Of a DNA stretch of 64,000 nucleotides, positions 34,927-47,504 are shown piece after piece; position 1 is the stretch's first letter, and every line of letters starts with the position of its first letter. The translations under genes and the position numbers were made by a program. Under the pieces are notes generated by a model. It ran no database searches. It was not told where the DNA came from and saw only the letters and a program-made list of their open reading frames with translations. Source of the stretch: Bisporella sp. PMI_857 (taxonomy: Eukaryota > Ascomycota > Leotiomycetes > Helotiales > Helotiaceae); NCBI GenBank assembly GCA_021307315.1, contig JAJSPD010000032.1, positions 186,001 through 250,000 of the forward strand, given 5' to 3'.

Positions 34927-35496
34927 GCGTTATGAGACTTAAATATAGCATGAAATCGGCGTAATCTTGATTGCAAAAAAATGGTGGGGATGCAGGATGC
35001 GTCGGAGTTAACTCAGGATACCCTTTTAGAGTATGATATGGAGCATTCAAGGAGGTGCAATTATTATGAACGATACATACAGCATTGGGCGTTTTTGGAG
35101 GGCATTTGGCTATTATGAGGTTGAAATGGAAGCTAATCCTTTTAGACTTCTCAGAGCCTAGGAAATAATATTGGGAATGGCATAAATTTGTCAGTCATTA
35201 CGTTTCTCCATTGTGATGTTTAACATCGAATTATTAAACTCCTATATCGCTGAGGGCTCGGCGTCGTTGAGATTCCTGTCTGCTCACTAGCAGACAACAA
35301 CACGAACGTCTCATCTTGCCTCTTATTTAAGACAGATACCCAGGAGCAGCTGCTCCAAACATATATTCTCTCTTTACCACCCAGTTCTTCATTACTTATC
35401 ATTGTACCACAGCCTCTGCTAATTTGACCTTGAGCTTACTATTCAAGTTGTCACGCACTACGTCCCTTACATCTTACGACACGAATTGATCACCTG
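34927..35496. other. Intergenic, no gene seen
   Basis: 3' flank of SSL1 and sequence before the relic locus at 35.5 kb. CT-rich tracts and a TATTTAAG at 35325 are present but no gene follows in good order. Confidence 0.5.
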
Positions 35497-35826
35497 TCAT
35501 CCTTGAATATATCCCGTCCCATCCACCCATCGAAAACCTAAAGCAAAGTCGAAGCGACCATAACCACGGCCCCCAATCCCATCCATCTCCAGACGCCACC
35601 GTTCCCAATTCGCCGTGCTCCTCGACTCCTGCCTAAACTGCTCCGTGCAAACCAGCTCGCCATCCATTCTCAGCCCATAGATGGTTTCCTCCCTGGCGCT
35701 GAGGTATTCATAGCCCCATTGCCACTCCGTGCTTGCTTCCCAGAGCAGCTTTTTTGTTGGGAGCGGTGCGAGTGCGAAGCCTAGCAGGGGGTCGCAGGCT
35801 AGGATCGGATCAAAGCAGACAAGCAT
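35497..35826 (-). pseudogene. C-terminal fragment resembling a fungal zinc-cluster transcription factor
   Basis: An open frame of 109 residues from the first ATG (MLVCFDPILACDPLLGFALA). It continues with PLPTKKLLWEASTEWQWGYE and later DGELVCTEQF and WERWRLEMDGIG. This pattern (DPLLGF..PLPTKKxLWEA....GELV....W..W....DG) looks like the last segment of some fungal C6 or C2H2 regulator proteins. No DNA-binding domain is found on the minus strand upstream, where the short-chain dehydrogenase relic lies instead. The fragment is therefore probably a remnant. The family call is by memory of the pattern and tentative. Confidence 0.35.
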
Positions 35827-35892
35827 GTTGATTATGCGGAAAACTATAGATGTTCTGTAGTATGTGGTTACGTTTGTATGCTTTTGTGAAAA

Positions 35893-35917
35893 GAGAGGGG
35901 GGAGGGGGGAGGGCTGG
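35893..35917 (+). repeat. Purine tract with three long G runs
   Basis: Two runs of six G and one of three, separated by single A, lie exactly between the two gene fragments. It may mark or have promoted the break that joined them. Confidence 0.6.
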
Positions 35918-35953
35918 AAAGAGGATTCACCTTCTTCGAGACTCGCCGGCTCC

Positions 35954-36712
35954 TCCAAGCTTGACATTTTTGTTTCCAATTCCGGTGTGATGGAGATCCA
36001 AGAACCAATCACAAGTGTTGATGCGGATGCCTGGTTTGGCGCGCTACTCACAAATCTCAAAGCCTCTTTCGTCGTTACACAGGCCTTCCTCGTAAGTTTA
36101 CTTTCCCGTTGAATTGACATTCTCATCTATAGCAGCCAGCAACAGGAGCTGTCGTAAGAGCCCAGATAGGTTCGTAGTCCTGAGAATTTAGATTTGAAGA
36201 TAGACTCATGAGTTCCTAGCCCCAACACACAAAGAGTAACATCAATGCTAATTCCTTGGAAAGCGCTATGCAGTCCCCAGCGCAACTATTGTAAATGCCA
36301 GCTCTGGGCTGGCACATCTCGATGTCCGACCTAGAGCGTCACCATATTGTACGGCTAAGGCCGCCGCAGTGCGATTCTTCCAGGGTTTAATTTACGAGAA
36401 TCCAGGGCTTCATGTTGTAAATCTACATCCTAGTATTGTTACTACTGAGGCGGCGAAGAGAAGTGGTGCCATCGAAGGCCAGGATGAGAGTGCGTTCTAG
36501 AATTGATAGATGAGTTAGTTTGCTGACCCGTATTTGTAGTCGATTTACCCGCAAGCTTTACCATCTGGCTTGCAAGTTCTGAAGCCAAATTCTTGAAGGA
36601 GAAGTTTGTCTGGGCCAATTGGGACGTGGGCGAGCTTAAGGGGCGAGCGAAGGAGATCAGGGGAACTAATTTCCTGGATATTGGCCTTACTGGATGGCCT
36701 TTCTCTGCTTAA
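35954..36712 (+). pseudogene. 5'-truncated short-chain dehydrogenase/reductase
   Basis: Three segments splice cleanly: 35954-36091, 36264-36489, 36540-36712. They encode KLDIFVSNSGVMEIQEPI, then VPSATIVNASSGLAHLDV with the catalytic Ser, and SPYCTAKAAAVRFFQG with the YxxxK pair; the tail ends LDIGLTGWPFSA. This is the second two thirds of a fungal SDR. The first third, with the TGxxxGIG cofactor motif, is missing: upstream lies unrelated minus-strand sequence and a G-rich tract, and no in-frame ATG precedes the conserved part. All remaining introns have intact ends and there is no internal stop, so the truncation looks recent. Without the NAD(P)-binding motif it cannot be an active enzyme. 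Confidence 0.75.
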
Positions 36713-39700
36713 GTATGTTCTGAAAGAGATGTAATGTCTTCAATGTCTCCATCGTTGTATTAGATGGATGGATAGGTCGAGAAGAAATGCAGACATGATT
36801 CCTGAACCCCTGAGAATCGGCCTAGCGTCGGCTTGGAAGTATGGCCCTACCTCCAATCTGCTGTTGGCAAGTGTAAAATACGCAAGAATATGGCTCCGCA
36901 TAAGAGGTAAAGCCTGCCAGGTTGTACTTTAGGTGACGGTACTTCGCAAGGCGTGCCAATCTGGTAGACTCCTAATTAATTAGAAGTAGTACTCTATGAT
37001 AATGATAAGCGCTCATGGACGGAGATATTTTTTGTCTGGAATTCTATGTAATAAGAGCAAGGCCGTACCGTACTAGAGTATACGATTTAATTTATGAAAG
37101 AGGAGCTAAACAGTGTGCCTTGCACAGGAGTTGGTGACCTAGTTCAGCTCTAAGGCAATTAATACTCAAAACAGCGTAGGATAACGGCCGAAGCATAGCA
37201 TCTACTACAAGCACCATTCGATGCGATAGCTGCTTCTTGAGTCGAGGAGAAGGACTTGTAGGTTGCTTTTGATGCGCGTCTACGGAAGGATTATGTATAT
37301 CTAAATACCTTTCCTGATTTAGACAGTGATCGAGTCCCTATGTCATGCATATTCAAGGCACTTTCTCGTTCTATACTTTATGATGTCCATCACGTTATCA
37401 TAAGCACCACATGCAGCTACACTAAATCCTGGTGCACCCCTGTTCTTTTTATGCGAAAGAACAACAAGCATAGGACTGGTTGTGTTCCCAAACAGGCGAG
37501 CGCAACGGATATTAACTTCCAAGGAGTGGCCCTGCTATGTAGACTTTCGAACAGCAAAGACCCTCGCAACTCTTCAAAGAGTACTGATTGAACCAAACAC
37601 ATGTCCGCAAACACGTTGAAACCACGATGAAAAGTCATTGAATGAGCCCGCCAACTGAGAAGGAAACATTTGATGGGAGCGTGGCACGAATATACGAAAA
37701 GGGTTGCCAACATATTCAGATTGACTATCAAGCACAACGCCATACATTGCTAGAGATCACTGTCCATTACCCTTTACGCATCGTCCATCAACTATGGGGT
37801 TCAATGGACACTTCTCTTTTTTTATTTCGTTGGTCTATATCAGTATCGGAGTTGTCATTTTCAAGTCTGGAGCGATCAGAGAGACAATTATCGGTTAATC
37901 CGACTTCATGTAAGACGTGGAGTATCTGTGGTGACTCAACATGGTCTTAGGACTGCTAAATTATAGACTGGACCTCTGTGAGTAACTGGCTCCCTTGAAC
38001 GCATTAGTTCTGAAGACGGTCGTAACCACTCGTCTCTCCAGGTGCATCGACACCCTCAAAAACAAGATCAGCACGGTCTGATCAAGGAGCAGTGCTAAAT
38101 TTTTGCCCGACTCTAAGTTCGGCTTCGCTTTTTTGAACTATTTCTCAAATATGTTACAACTCACCAGAGGCTTAAGGAAGAGATGCTATGATTCATGGCG
38201 CTCAGCGCATCCGCTATTGGCCTCTGCGTTAAGGGCCTGAGATCCGTTAGGGAAACCAATACTAATTCATCCCGTTCCCCGGCTATTTTGATGAAGTAGT
38301 CGAGAGAATGTCTAGAAATGGTAAGCAGAGAAGGGTTCAAACTGGGAAGGTTGTGTCTTTGCTGATATAATCTGCAGGGCATTCATTTATAAATCTGAAT
38401 CGAGGACAGATGAGACTCAAGTGAAGTCTATCTTAATTACTGTTACAACCAAGCGGTGATACTCGGTTAGTATGAAGTGGTTTGGATTGTTTATAGCACA
38501 GAGAATTAGACTGTATCCCTTTTCTTCTATTTCATGAACTTGCCGCTTGTATAAGTGTATTGAGGCAAGTCCTTTTCGACTAGAGTTATCAGCTGCAGTG
38601 AACACAAACTTCCTTGATGGAAAAGGCATGTAATTATATCCTAAAATTTTGGTTACCTTGCTAAGACAAATCTGCGTCCAGTAACTTGAAATCTTATTAA
38701 TCAATCAGGAGAAGGTTCAGTATGTCTAATTCCTGATGTATGATAATTTCATCCAGTTTCAAATATAGAGTGATGCACAATAGCTGCATGGAATTAGCAT
38801 ATATTAGAATTAACAATACTTCTCCTGGCCCTCCTGGAGTTGATTCGTTCTTGATATTCTGATACTCAAAGAGAACTGTTTCTTGGCAGATATTGTTGTG
38901 CTTGGACATAAAAAGCTCAGATCAACTTGTTGTGTTATAACTGTGACTTTGTTCCATTCTTGCAGAAGTAGAGATGTCCTCTATTGGTGTTTTTCTTTCT
39001 GAGAAGCACAGGATAATGGGACCTAAAATAGAGCGTTGATTGGCTAAAATATTGTATCAGTCTTGTTGCATGTTGCACCGACCAATAAAAACGCTTCAAG
39101 CTTTCAGCCTGTGTAGTCCGTCATCTGAGCTCTTGTTTTATACTCTTGGAAGGTTTCACAACAGGTTAGATATCGCAGAAGTATTTGTGATGGTACCTTT
39201 GTTTGTAGTCTACCTCAATGGTAGAAGTTTGGTATACACCGCCAGATGTAGAGGAGCTTAGCTATAGAAGCATGGTAAGTGCGTCCCAGCGCTGCTGCGG
39301 AATTGCTTCCCGTGTTGCCTCAGCTGCTTATTTCAGGTCAGCTGGCTCGTCGTCGTTGGTGAATAAGGATAGAGGATACCTCCCACTGTTGGAATAGTTC
39401 TTTCGCTATGGATTCATAATCGTTAACTCGATTGGAATCTCGCAATCAAGGCATTGGCTCGTCTCGAAGAATTCTTGCCGCTTTACCTGTTTTGAACTGG
39501 TTCATTAGAAGGCGGATCAGAGCAGTCAAGGCTCCAGCCTTGCGGAACTTTTTTCTGAACATCCTCAACACAACTACCACCACACTAATACGACGTCTGG
39601 CTTTACCTGAATTCTACACAGAAGATAGCGATTGTTCCATAAGAAAGACCTCTACGCTAGTCGCAATTCTTTCTGTACCCCACGTTAGGCCTCTGTCCTG

Positions 39701-39817
39701 CATACGCATCAGAATCGTGAAGTTGTGTCGTGGGCCGACCGGCCAAAAATACACCAAAACGGACTGCCCCTCCACGAAATCCTCAACCCGTTTCTGAAGA
39801 TCGATTCCATTGCCACC
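36713..39817. other. 3.1 kb gene-free AT-rich stretch, PFK2 promoter at right end
   Basis: No frame on either strand shows a domain or splice-linked extension. The stretch is AT-rich with many short frames and no transposon ends or long repeats that I could see. The part from about 39380 to 39817, with CT-rich and AC-rich sequence, is the likely leader of the PFK2/FBPase2 gene. Confidence 0.5.
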
Positions 39818-42214
39818 ATGGCATCTACTGCTGAGAATGCATGTAAGTCTTCTGGACTGCTCTGGCAATTGAAACAGTGGAAGGGGACTAATATATGCGC
39901 CTGACAAAGCCTCAGCAGAAAGTCGTCAATCTAAGCAGTCTGATCTAGCCAAGTCTGTCTTAACTCACCAGATGAGTCCTCAAACGAATGCTACAAACGC
40001 AAACATGTCGCTGCTCCCAGAGGCAGCCTTCCCCCCTACGTCCAGCCCTCAAAAGGCACATCTAGCCCCCCCACCATCAATAGGCGGCATCGGACGGATT
40101 CCACACATAGGCATGTATAATGGAGTTGGCCATCCTCTCAGCGATACTCCATATGCTAGTTTCCCTTCTACCGCATCAAATAGTCCACGATTGTAAGTTG
40201 CTATATATTTGTGAGCATTTCTCTTCTCGAAATTGCAACCAGTGCCTTCCCACTTTTGCGCATCGAGATATGTTAGTGCATTTCCGGCTTCGCTTGATGT
40301 CAAATATTATTCCACACCATTTTCATTAATGCCATTTGCAATCGATGGAATGCTGATTTTTTGGCCTGAAGAATGCCCATCCGACAAAACTCTGGAGATT
40401 CTACACCTCGACTTCGCCCGCATCCTTCTACGCTGAATATCCCTGGATTGACTATGTCAAAAGCATCCCCCGATGGAAAGATCTCAAAGAGAGACGTTAG
40501 CTCAAAGCTTGTTATTATCATGGTAGGGTTGCCGGCACGGGGAAAATCATACATTACCAAGAAGATGCATAGGTATCTATCTTGGCAGCAACATGAGACG
40601 CGCATCTTCAATGTAGGCAATAGACGTCGAGTTGCCGCAGGCATAGGCACGAATTCTGCCCCCGGATCTACATCAGCTTTATCGCCCCAGAAGCAACGAG
40701 CTCAGTCGTTGAAAGTTGACGAAACTGAATCTCTCAACGGCACTGCGACCGATGCTGCGAATTCTGCTCACGCTGCTCAGGCTGCTCGAATCATTCTCCA
40801 CGGCGTAGATTCAGGCAGTCGTGAAAAGGCGGTAGACGATGACACCGAGAGGGCATCAGAGAACAAATCAGATCGTGTAACTCAAGCTACTACCAGTATG
40901 GACCAAACCGCCGACTTCTTTGATCCTCAAAACACCATGGCCGCCGCTATCAGAGAAGCAGTAGCCATATCCACCCTCGATGAGCTCTTGGCTTTTATTC
41001 TTGAGGGAGATGGATCTGTAGGAATTCTAGATGCTACCAACAGTACTATTGCACGGCGCCAGAAGCTGTTCAACCATATCAAGGAACGTGAGCCAAAACT
41101 TGGCATCCTTTTTGTGGAGAGTGTATGTGAGGATGAGAAGGTTAGTTTGTTGTAATCATTAGTTGATTGTGCTAATCTTCAACAGCTATTGGAGGCGAAC
41201 ATGCGTCTCAAGCTTCGTGGGCCTGATTATAAAGACAAGGACCCGGAAAGCTCCTATGAGGACTTCAAATTGCGTGTTGCTGCTTATGAGAGCGCGTACG
41301 AGCCATTAGGAGAATATGAGGAGAAAAACAATATGCAATACATTAAGATGATCGATGTTGGTCGAAAAGTGGTCCACCACCAACTCTCTGGATTCCTTGC
41401 TGGTGGCATTGCATCGTACCTCTCTACTTTCAATCTATCTCCACGTCAAATCTGGATCACACGCCACGGAAAGTCAAAGGACAACCAAATCGGAAAATTG
41501 GGAGGCGACTCAGACCTCACAGAAAGTGGTATCCTTTACGCTCAAGTACTTTACAATTTTGTGACAGTGAAGCGCAAGGAATGGGAGGTCGACCAACGGA
41601 ACAAGATTATGCAGCTGGAGAATATGCCTGTCCCCCAACGACCAGGAGATAACACTCCTCCATATCCGGAGCTTTTGGGAGATCTTGATACTAAAAACTT
41701 TTGTGTCTGGACATCCATGTTGAAGCGCAGTGTGCAAACGGCTGCATTCTTTGATGAGGATGAAGACTATGACGTCAAGAACTGGGCAATGCTCAACGAA
41801 TTAAATGCCGGAATGTTCGAGGGACTTACCTACGAAGAAATTGCGAAGAGTCACCCAGAGGAATATGCTAAGCGTGCAATCAATAAGCTCACATACATCT
41901 ACCCAGGTGTTGGTGGTGAAGGTTATTTGCAAGTAATTGGGCGACTGAAGGACATGGTTCGAGAAATTGAGCGTATCAAGGACCACGTTTTGATCATTGG
42001 TCATCGCTCCGTCTCTCGAGTCCTGATGGCATACTTCATGGACTTGACCCGGGATGATATAGCCGATCTTGATGTCCCTCTTGGAATGCTGTTCGTAATC
42101 GAGCCAAAGCCTTATGGCATCGATTTCCACGCATACAAGTACAACGAGCAACAACAATGGTTCGATGAACTTCCCAATTACAAGCCTCAGAAGGAAACCG
42201 AAAAGGGCAATTAG
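39818..42214 (+). CDS. 6-phosphofructo-2-kinase/fructose-2,6-bisphosphatase
   Basis: Join 39818-39842, 39910-40192, 40372-41140, 41186-42214; 701 residues. The first two exons encode a disordered N-terminal tail. The kinase domain has the P-loop VGLPARGKSY (residues 154-163), an inserted low-complexity segment of about 100 residues (SAPGSTSALSP onward), then GILDATNSTIARR and the family's YEDFKLRVAAYESAYEPLG. The phosphatase domain has RHGKS (His453), KRSVQTAAFF, LNELNAGMFEGLTYEEI with the acid Glu, and GHRSVSRVLMAYF (His632). All phosphatase residues needed for the phospho-His mechanism are present, so it may be bifunctional; it makes or removes fructose 2,6-bisphosphate, the activator of glycolysis. 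A polyadenylation-like AATAAA lies at 42282. RHGKS has Lys where animal enzymes have Glu. Confidence 0.93.
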
Positions 42215-43485
42215 CTCTAAGCAGTGGTGGCGATCAATGACATAAGATACTATGAAAAGCACGAAAAATGATAATTAAGGGAATAAAGGCATACTTTGTA
42301 CCTGATGGCGATGTTTCGCAACAGGAATTACGATTTGGATTTGCCTGGCATTGCCTGTATGAATGATGATGATGATGATACATCTGCTACGAAACGATGG
42401 CTCGGCGCGGCGCCGATGTTTGTAAGAATATGGGCTTTGTATGGTGTATGGGCGTTAAGGTAGAGGAGCGTTTGCATTGGTGGTAGAGAGAGTTATACGG
42501 TTGATACCCAGGGCTTTGCTTCATATATGCGAAACATTCATGATATTGGTAATGGCTTGTACGAGTATTGCAAGGACCGGGCAATTGGCTCAGAGTAGAG
42601 CAAGATTTGCAACATGCTTTCTATGTTCCATACGTCCAAAGTTGCTGTGAAAAGTCTAAATGTAAAAGTAATGAATATTATTTTGACAGAAAATGGAGCA
42701 GGGCTGAAGCCCTAAAGCTTTGGTGGCATCTTGGCATTAATATTAGAGGCTATCAATCCTCTCAATGCTCGACATGTAAATGTGCATCTACAATCAGTTT
42801 TGAACCATGTTTCAAGTCATTTACCATCGGAAAGAAACCTGACGGAGACCCTGGCTACCGCTATATCACCAAGCAAAATGCGCTAAAGTTAAGTTCGGCG
42901 CGGTAGGCTTGTTTATCCATATGCTAGTCACAAGGCTGTGGCCTTATCACTTTCTCACTCTGATCTCAAGGCTTATCAAAAGGATTTTCAATCGAGCGCA
43001 TTCGTTTTACTTGATTTTTGCTACCAAATGCATTCGTACAACTTATTGGCCGCAAATTCTATGATCAAGAAGTCTCAGCATTGCGCGACAGTACCAATTT
43101 GGTCAACGGCAACATAGACAGGAACGCGACTACCTTGCGCGAAACGCTTCTCCTCCTACTTCTAAATGTGACGATCAATACAGCGACAACTACATAGAAG
43201 CTCGTTGCCTATATTATAGAAGGACAATTTCCGTGACTTCACTCTCCCAGCACCCCTCCTTACACAGCCTCTTGTCCCGAACTACCACCCCACCTCACAA
43301 CGCTGCTACCCCTTACCAGAAGTTGGAGGCAGCTTATTATCATTGTCTGTACATCAAGGGCGCTCGAATATTTTCCCTTCAATAGCTGCATAAGCAAGTC
43401 TGCACGCAACAACTTCATTAACGTTGCGAGCGTGCTCAAGACGCGTCTCGTCATATCGCAAGAACTTCGACAAACTTTGTTCAGG
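42215..43485. other. Intergenic: PFK2 3' flank and RNase H promoter
   Basis: Contains an AATAAA at 42282 and a short GAT/ATG microsatellite at 42363-42379. No supported gene. Confidence 0.55.
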
Positions 43486-44527
43486 ATGGCTGGTACAACA
43501 AGGAAGCGTAAGCTTGACGACGACGGTGTTAAGTATTATGCTGTTAAAGCGGGACATACTCCCGGTGTGTTCACGGCTTGGAAGCTTTGTCAACAGAGCA
43601 TAACTGGATTCAAAGGTGCCCAGTGTAAGTAGTCTCCCACTTTACATAGCAGATTCAGAATTGCTAATGCAAGTGTCAGTTAAGTCTTTCCTTTCTGAGA
43701 AGGACGCCATGGATTTTGTTGCTGGAAGGGTCGTCAAGGGTCCATCTGCAAAACCAAAAGAACCAAGATTTTACGGTGTAGCAGTTGGTAGAGTGCCAGG
43801 AGTATATGAAGAATGGGCAGAGGCAGAGCAGCAAGTAGTCGGCGTACAGGGTCCAAAATACAAGAAATTCCCAACGCGAGCTGAGGCAGAAGCATTCGTG
43901 GCGGATAATAGGAAAGATGGAGTTAGGCAATCTGGGCCTCCTTCGAAGAGAGCTAAGACCGGTGCCGAATCTGCGACAAAGGCAAACAAATTCGTGGCAG
44001 GCAAAGAAACCAAGGTCTACACAGATGGAAGTGCGTTAGGAAATGGTAGGGTCGGAGCTGTAGCCGGAGTCGGTGTTTATTTTGGACCTAACGACCAGAG
44101 GTAACTACTGTCACTCATTCTTTGATTGTTCAATAGCCGTTGCTTACTCCAACTTAGAAATGTCTCAGAGCCATTGCAGGGAATACCGCAAACAAATCAA
44201 CGTGCAGAATTGACCGCAGTTCTGAGAGCATTGGAGATAGTTTCACGTACAGAAAACATCCGAATTTTTACCGATAGCAACTATTCCATTAGCTGCTCCA
44301 GTCTTTGGTATAAGAACTGGCAAAAGAATGGATGGCGGAATTCGAAAGGGGAAGACGTGATGAACAGAGACTTGATCGAGTCTATTCGTGAACTAATAGA
44401 CTCGAGAGATCGCAATGGAGCGAAAACGAACTTTGAATGGGTTAAAGGCCACTCGAATGATCCCTCAAATGAGGCTGCTGATAGACTTGCGGTTGCTGGC
44501 GCTCGCACCGAACGATACTATTTTTGA
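43486..44527 (+). CDS. Ribonuclease H1 with two hybrid-binding domains
   Basis: Join 43486-43624, 43680-44100, 44158-44527; 309 residues. Residues 14-57 (YYAVKAGHTPGVFTAW, then ITGFKGAQFKSF) and 75-120 (FYGVAVGRVPGVYEEW, QGPKYKKFPTRAEAEAF) are two copies of the N-terminal hybrid-binding domain. A basic linker leads to the catalytic domain with all four acidic residues: VYTDGSALGNG, QRAELTAVLRALE, FTDSNYSIS and NEAADRLAVAGA. It cuts RNA in RNA-DNA hybrids, removing R-loops and primer RNA in nucleus and mitochondrion. An upstream in-frame extension without ATG was excluded. Confidence 0.94.
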
Positions 44528-45668
44528 TTCGGAAGCAACTTGGTGCTAGCTCCCTGTTTGCTTGTCACACAGATTCTACTCCAGTTCAGCCAACACATTG
44601 TTTAACCCGAACCCAAGCATATAATTCCACCAAATAAGCTGCACAAATAATGATTCCACTCCAGAAATCAAGATCGAGATTGCTCATCATCTTACACGGT
44701 GTTCCAACCTAACCTCATTCGTCCAGCAAAGCCGTTCATCACTTCTTTTCAACTGCTTTGACCCAGCCAGAGATCACAGCACTGTACGTCACGAATGCAT
44801 AAAGATATTTTCTGGTCAAGGGATCAATTTTTGGCAGAGTCATCGGCATCCATGCTTATATATGGGTTGAATGACCAACCATCAGCTTCAGTTGTCTTAT
44901 GCATGAGCAGGTGGTTTTGCATGGAGGTGCAAGGAGAGTTATAACGGAGATACCCATTTCACTCATCTCATGAAGCTTGTTATTTCCAAGTATGCGGAGT
45001 TCAGAGGCGCATCTTCAGGGGTGTATTGGTCGTTAAGACCATGTATTCTATGAGGTTTAGGAACCGTCCATAGCACTAGACCTGCCCAGTATACATGTGA
45101 ATAATGCCACGTATCTAGCATATCTCTCTGTCACAGGAGTTGACCGTTCGTACGGTGTGTATCTTAATTTTTGAGTTCCTCGTCATGAAGGAACGACTGA
45201 GGAGTCCACGTTTGCCTTTCACCTATCCTGCTGTGTATGTCGAGCCAGCGCCCATGCATGACTTTGTGTTGCCAAGCAGCGATAAGAATAGATAACGATA
45301 ACGAATATCAGTCCCCCACCTTGGATTGGACTAGACTACACTCTCATTAGACGCAAACCCTATTTCACAAATATTTGTTTGGTCAAACCCCTAACACCTA
45401 CTTCTGATTGTAAACTCCTTCTTTACAGAACGCAACCTGTAAGCAATTCTGTTTGCTACGTGTGCAAATCGAAGACTCTGTATACTCTTATTTTTATAAA
45501 GTTCTCAAAGTGGCGGTCCAAGTGATTACGCTCGGCTCTGTGTACATCTTTCCAAATGATTCAATAACATCAAGCCCACCTTCCCCTAACGTGCAAGTCT
45601 TGCTTGTACACAAGATCCAAAACAGCGCAGGTGTTACCTGACAGACAGCAGTGAAGCAGTCTTAAAAT
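44528..45668. other. Intergenic: RNase H 3' flank and antiporter promoter
   Basis: No supported gene. A repeated GATAA/ATAACGA run near 45285-45305 (GATAAGAATAGATAACGATA) gives several GATA sites, possible nitrogen or light regulator targets for the antiporter. Confidence 0.5.
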
Positions 45669-47504
45669 ATGCCTACCTTAGCTGTCACTAACTTTAATGT
45701 ATGTCAATGCGATCGTAAGCATACTTCGACTAATATGAGTAGATCGTTTGCTCCGTGCTTGGAGGCTTTATAACCCTCTTCGGACTCGTCTCATACCTGT
45801 TTAAAGAGAAATTCTATCTTTCGGAAGCCTGTGGGTTCACCACCATATTACATGTTTTCTTTCAGCTAATAGATACCATTGCAGTGATATCACTTCTCGC
45901 AGGCGTCACCTTTTCTCCCCACGCAACTAATTTCGTCAGGCCTCTTGAGTATACTGGCTCGCAGTCAAATCTCAATGCGGTTACCTTATATTTCAGCAGG
46001 CTCGTGTTAGGTGTACAGCTTGTCCTGGCAGGAGTCCAGCTCCCGAGTCGTTACCTCAAGACAGAATGGAAAGCACTTGCCTTATTGCTGGGTCCTATAA
46101 TGACGCTCATGTGGGTTGCAAGTAGCCTCTTAATCTGGGCCCTAGTTCCGAACCTGCCGTACGTCCATGCACTTGCAATAGCAGCTTGCGTAACTCCGAC
46201 AGATCCTGTTCTTTCCAACAGTATTGTGAAAGGCAAGTTCGCGGACAAGAATGTGCCGAAAGATTTGCAGAAGATCATCATTGCAGAATCAGGTGCCAAT
46301 GATGGGCTAGGCTATCCATTTCTGTTTATTGCGCTCTACCTCATCAAATATACAGGTCATGATGGACTAGGACAGCATGGAGGTGCAGGGAAGGCTATGG
46401 AGTTATGGTTCGGTGAGACTTGGGGATATGTTATCATACTCAGTGTCGTGTACGGGGCTGTTGTAGGGTGGGGTGCGAAGGAACTTCTACACTGGGCAGA
46501 GGAGAGGAAATTTGTAGACCGAGAAAGTTTCTTGGTCTTTGCGATTACTCTTTCCTTATTCATCATTGGCACCTGCGGCATATTGGGTAGTGATGATGTG
46601 CTGGCATGTTTCATTGCTGGGAATGCTTTTACATGGGATGACTGGTTTCGCCTTCAGACTTTGGATGATTCTCTACAACCGACAATCGACATGTTGCTCA
46701 ATCTGTCAATTTTCATATGGTTTGGGGCTGTTTGTCCATGGTCTTTGTTTGGAGACAACGAGATCATACCCGTATATCGGCTTATTGCCCTCGGCGTACT
46801 GATACTATTGTTCAGGTAAGCAAGTAGTACCTCTCGGTTTAACCAGTCTTAACCTATGCCTAGACGTCTTCCTGTTGTATTCGCCTTCCATAGGTATATC
46901 CACCAGATTGAAGAGAAACGTCAAGCAATATTCGTTGGTTTCTTTGGCCCCATTGGTGTATCGGCCATCTTCTATCTTTATGTTAGTCTCGAATTTCTCG
47001 AGACTATAAAAGTGGACGGAATTGTGCGCGAAGATGCCGAGAAGCTTAGAGAGGCCATGATGATAATTGTTTGGTTCCTTGCCATCTGCAGCATCGTATG
47101 TCCTCCTAAACACTTCCAGAATAGCACATCTAACATAACAGATCGTTCATGGTCTCTCTGTCCCCTTAGGCAAACTAGGTTTCTTTCTCCCACGTACACT
47201 ATCTAGAGCATTTTCGCACAACTCCGACGATGAGCATGAATCTCTCCCAGTCAGAAATTTTAGGGCCTCCACCATAAGTGTGCTCCGGGAGAGAAGACGC
47301 AGGAATAGTACGTCTGGCCGGACGACGCCTGTTGTGGGTCAAGGGACAACAAGCCCTCGTTCCGCCACTGCGTTCAGAGGTGAGGAATCAGCTGATATCG
47401 AGCCCGGAACGCCACCGCTTGTGGCCAGCTCGAGGACTATCAAGTTCCCTGATGAGCCGTTGCCGGCGCAGTTATCCCTCGATCAGAGTGGACGACGAGT
47501 TTGA
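45669..47504 (+). CDS. Plasma-membrane Na+(K+)/H+ antiporter (CPA1, Nha1-like)
   Basis: Join 45669-45698, 45743-45830, 45885-46815, 46864-47095, 47142-47504; 547 residues. Intron 2 (45831-45884, 54 nt) is a multiple of three without a stop, but removing it restores LSEALISLLAGVTFSPHA, as in the family. Multiple hydrophobic helices follow. The transport-site motif is CVTPTDPVLSNSIV and then AESGANDGLGYPFLF, with the paired acidic residues of fungal antiporters; LGSDDVLACFIAGNAFTWDD and RQAIFVGFFGPIGVSAI complete the core. The soluble C-terminal tail is only about 100 residues, shorter than yeast Nha1. It exports Na+ or K+ in exchange for protons and sets salt tolerance and pH. Confidence 0.92.

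Noticed and set aside
37340..39261. Several frames of 70-110 codons on both strands
   Set aside because: No domain, no splice partners and AT-rich chance composition.
45831..45872. A 42-nt version of antiporter intron 2
   Set aside because: The acceptor at 45884 gives a longer intron and restores family sequence.
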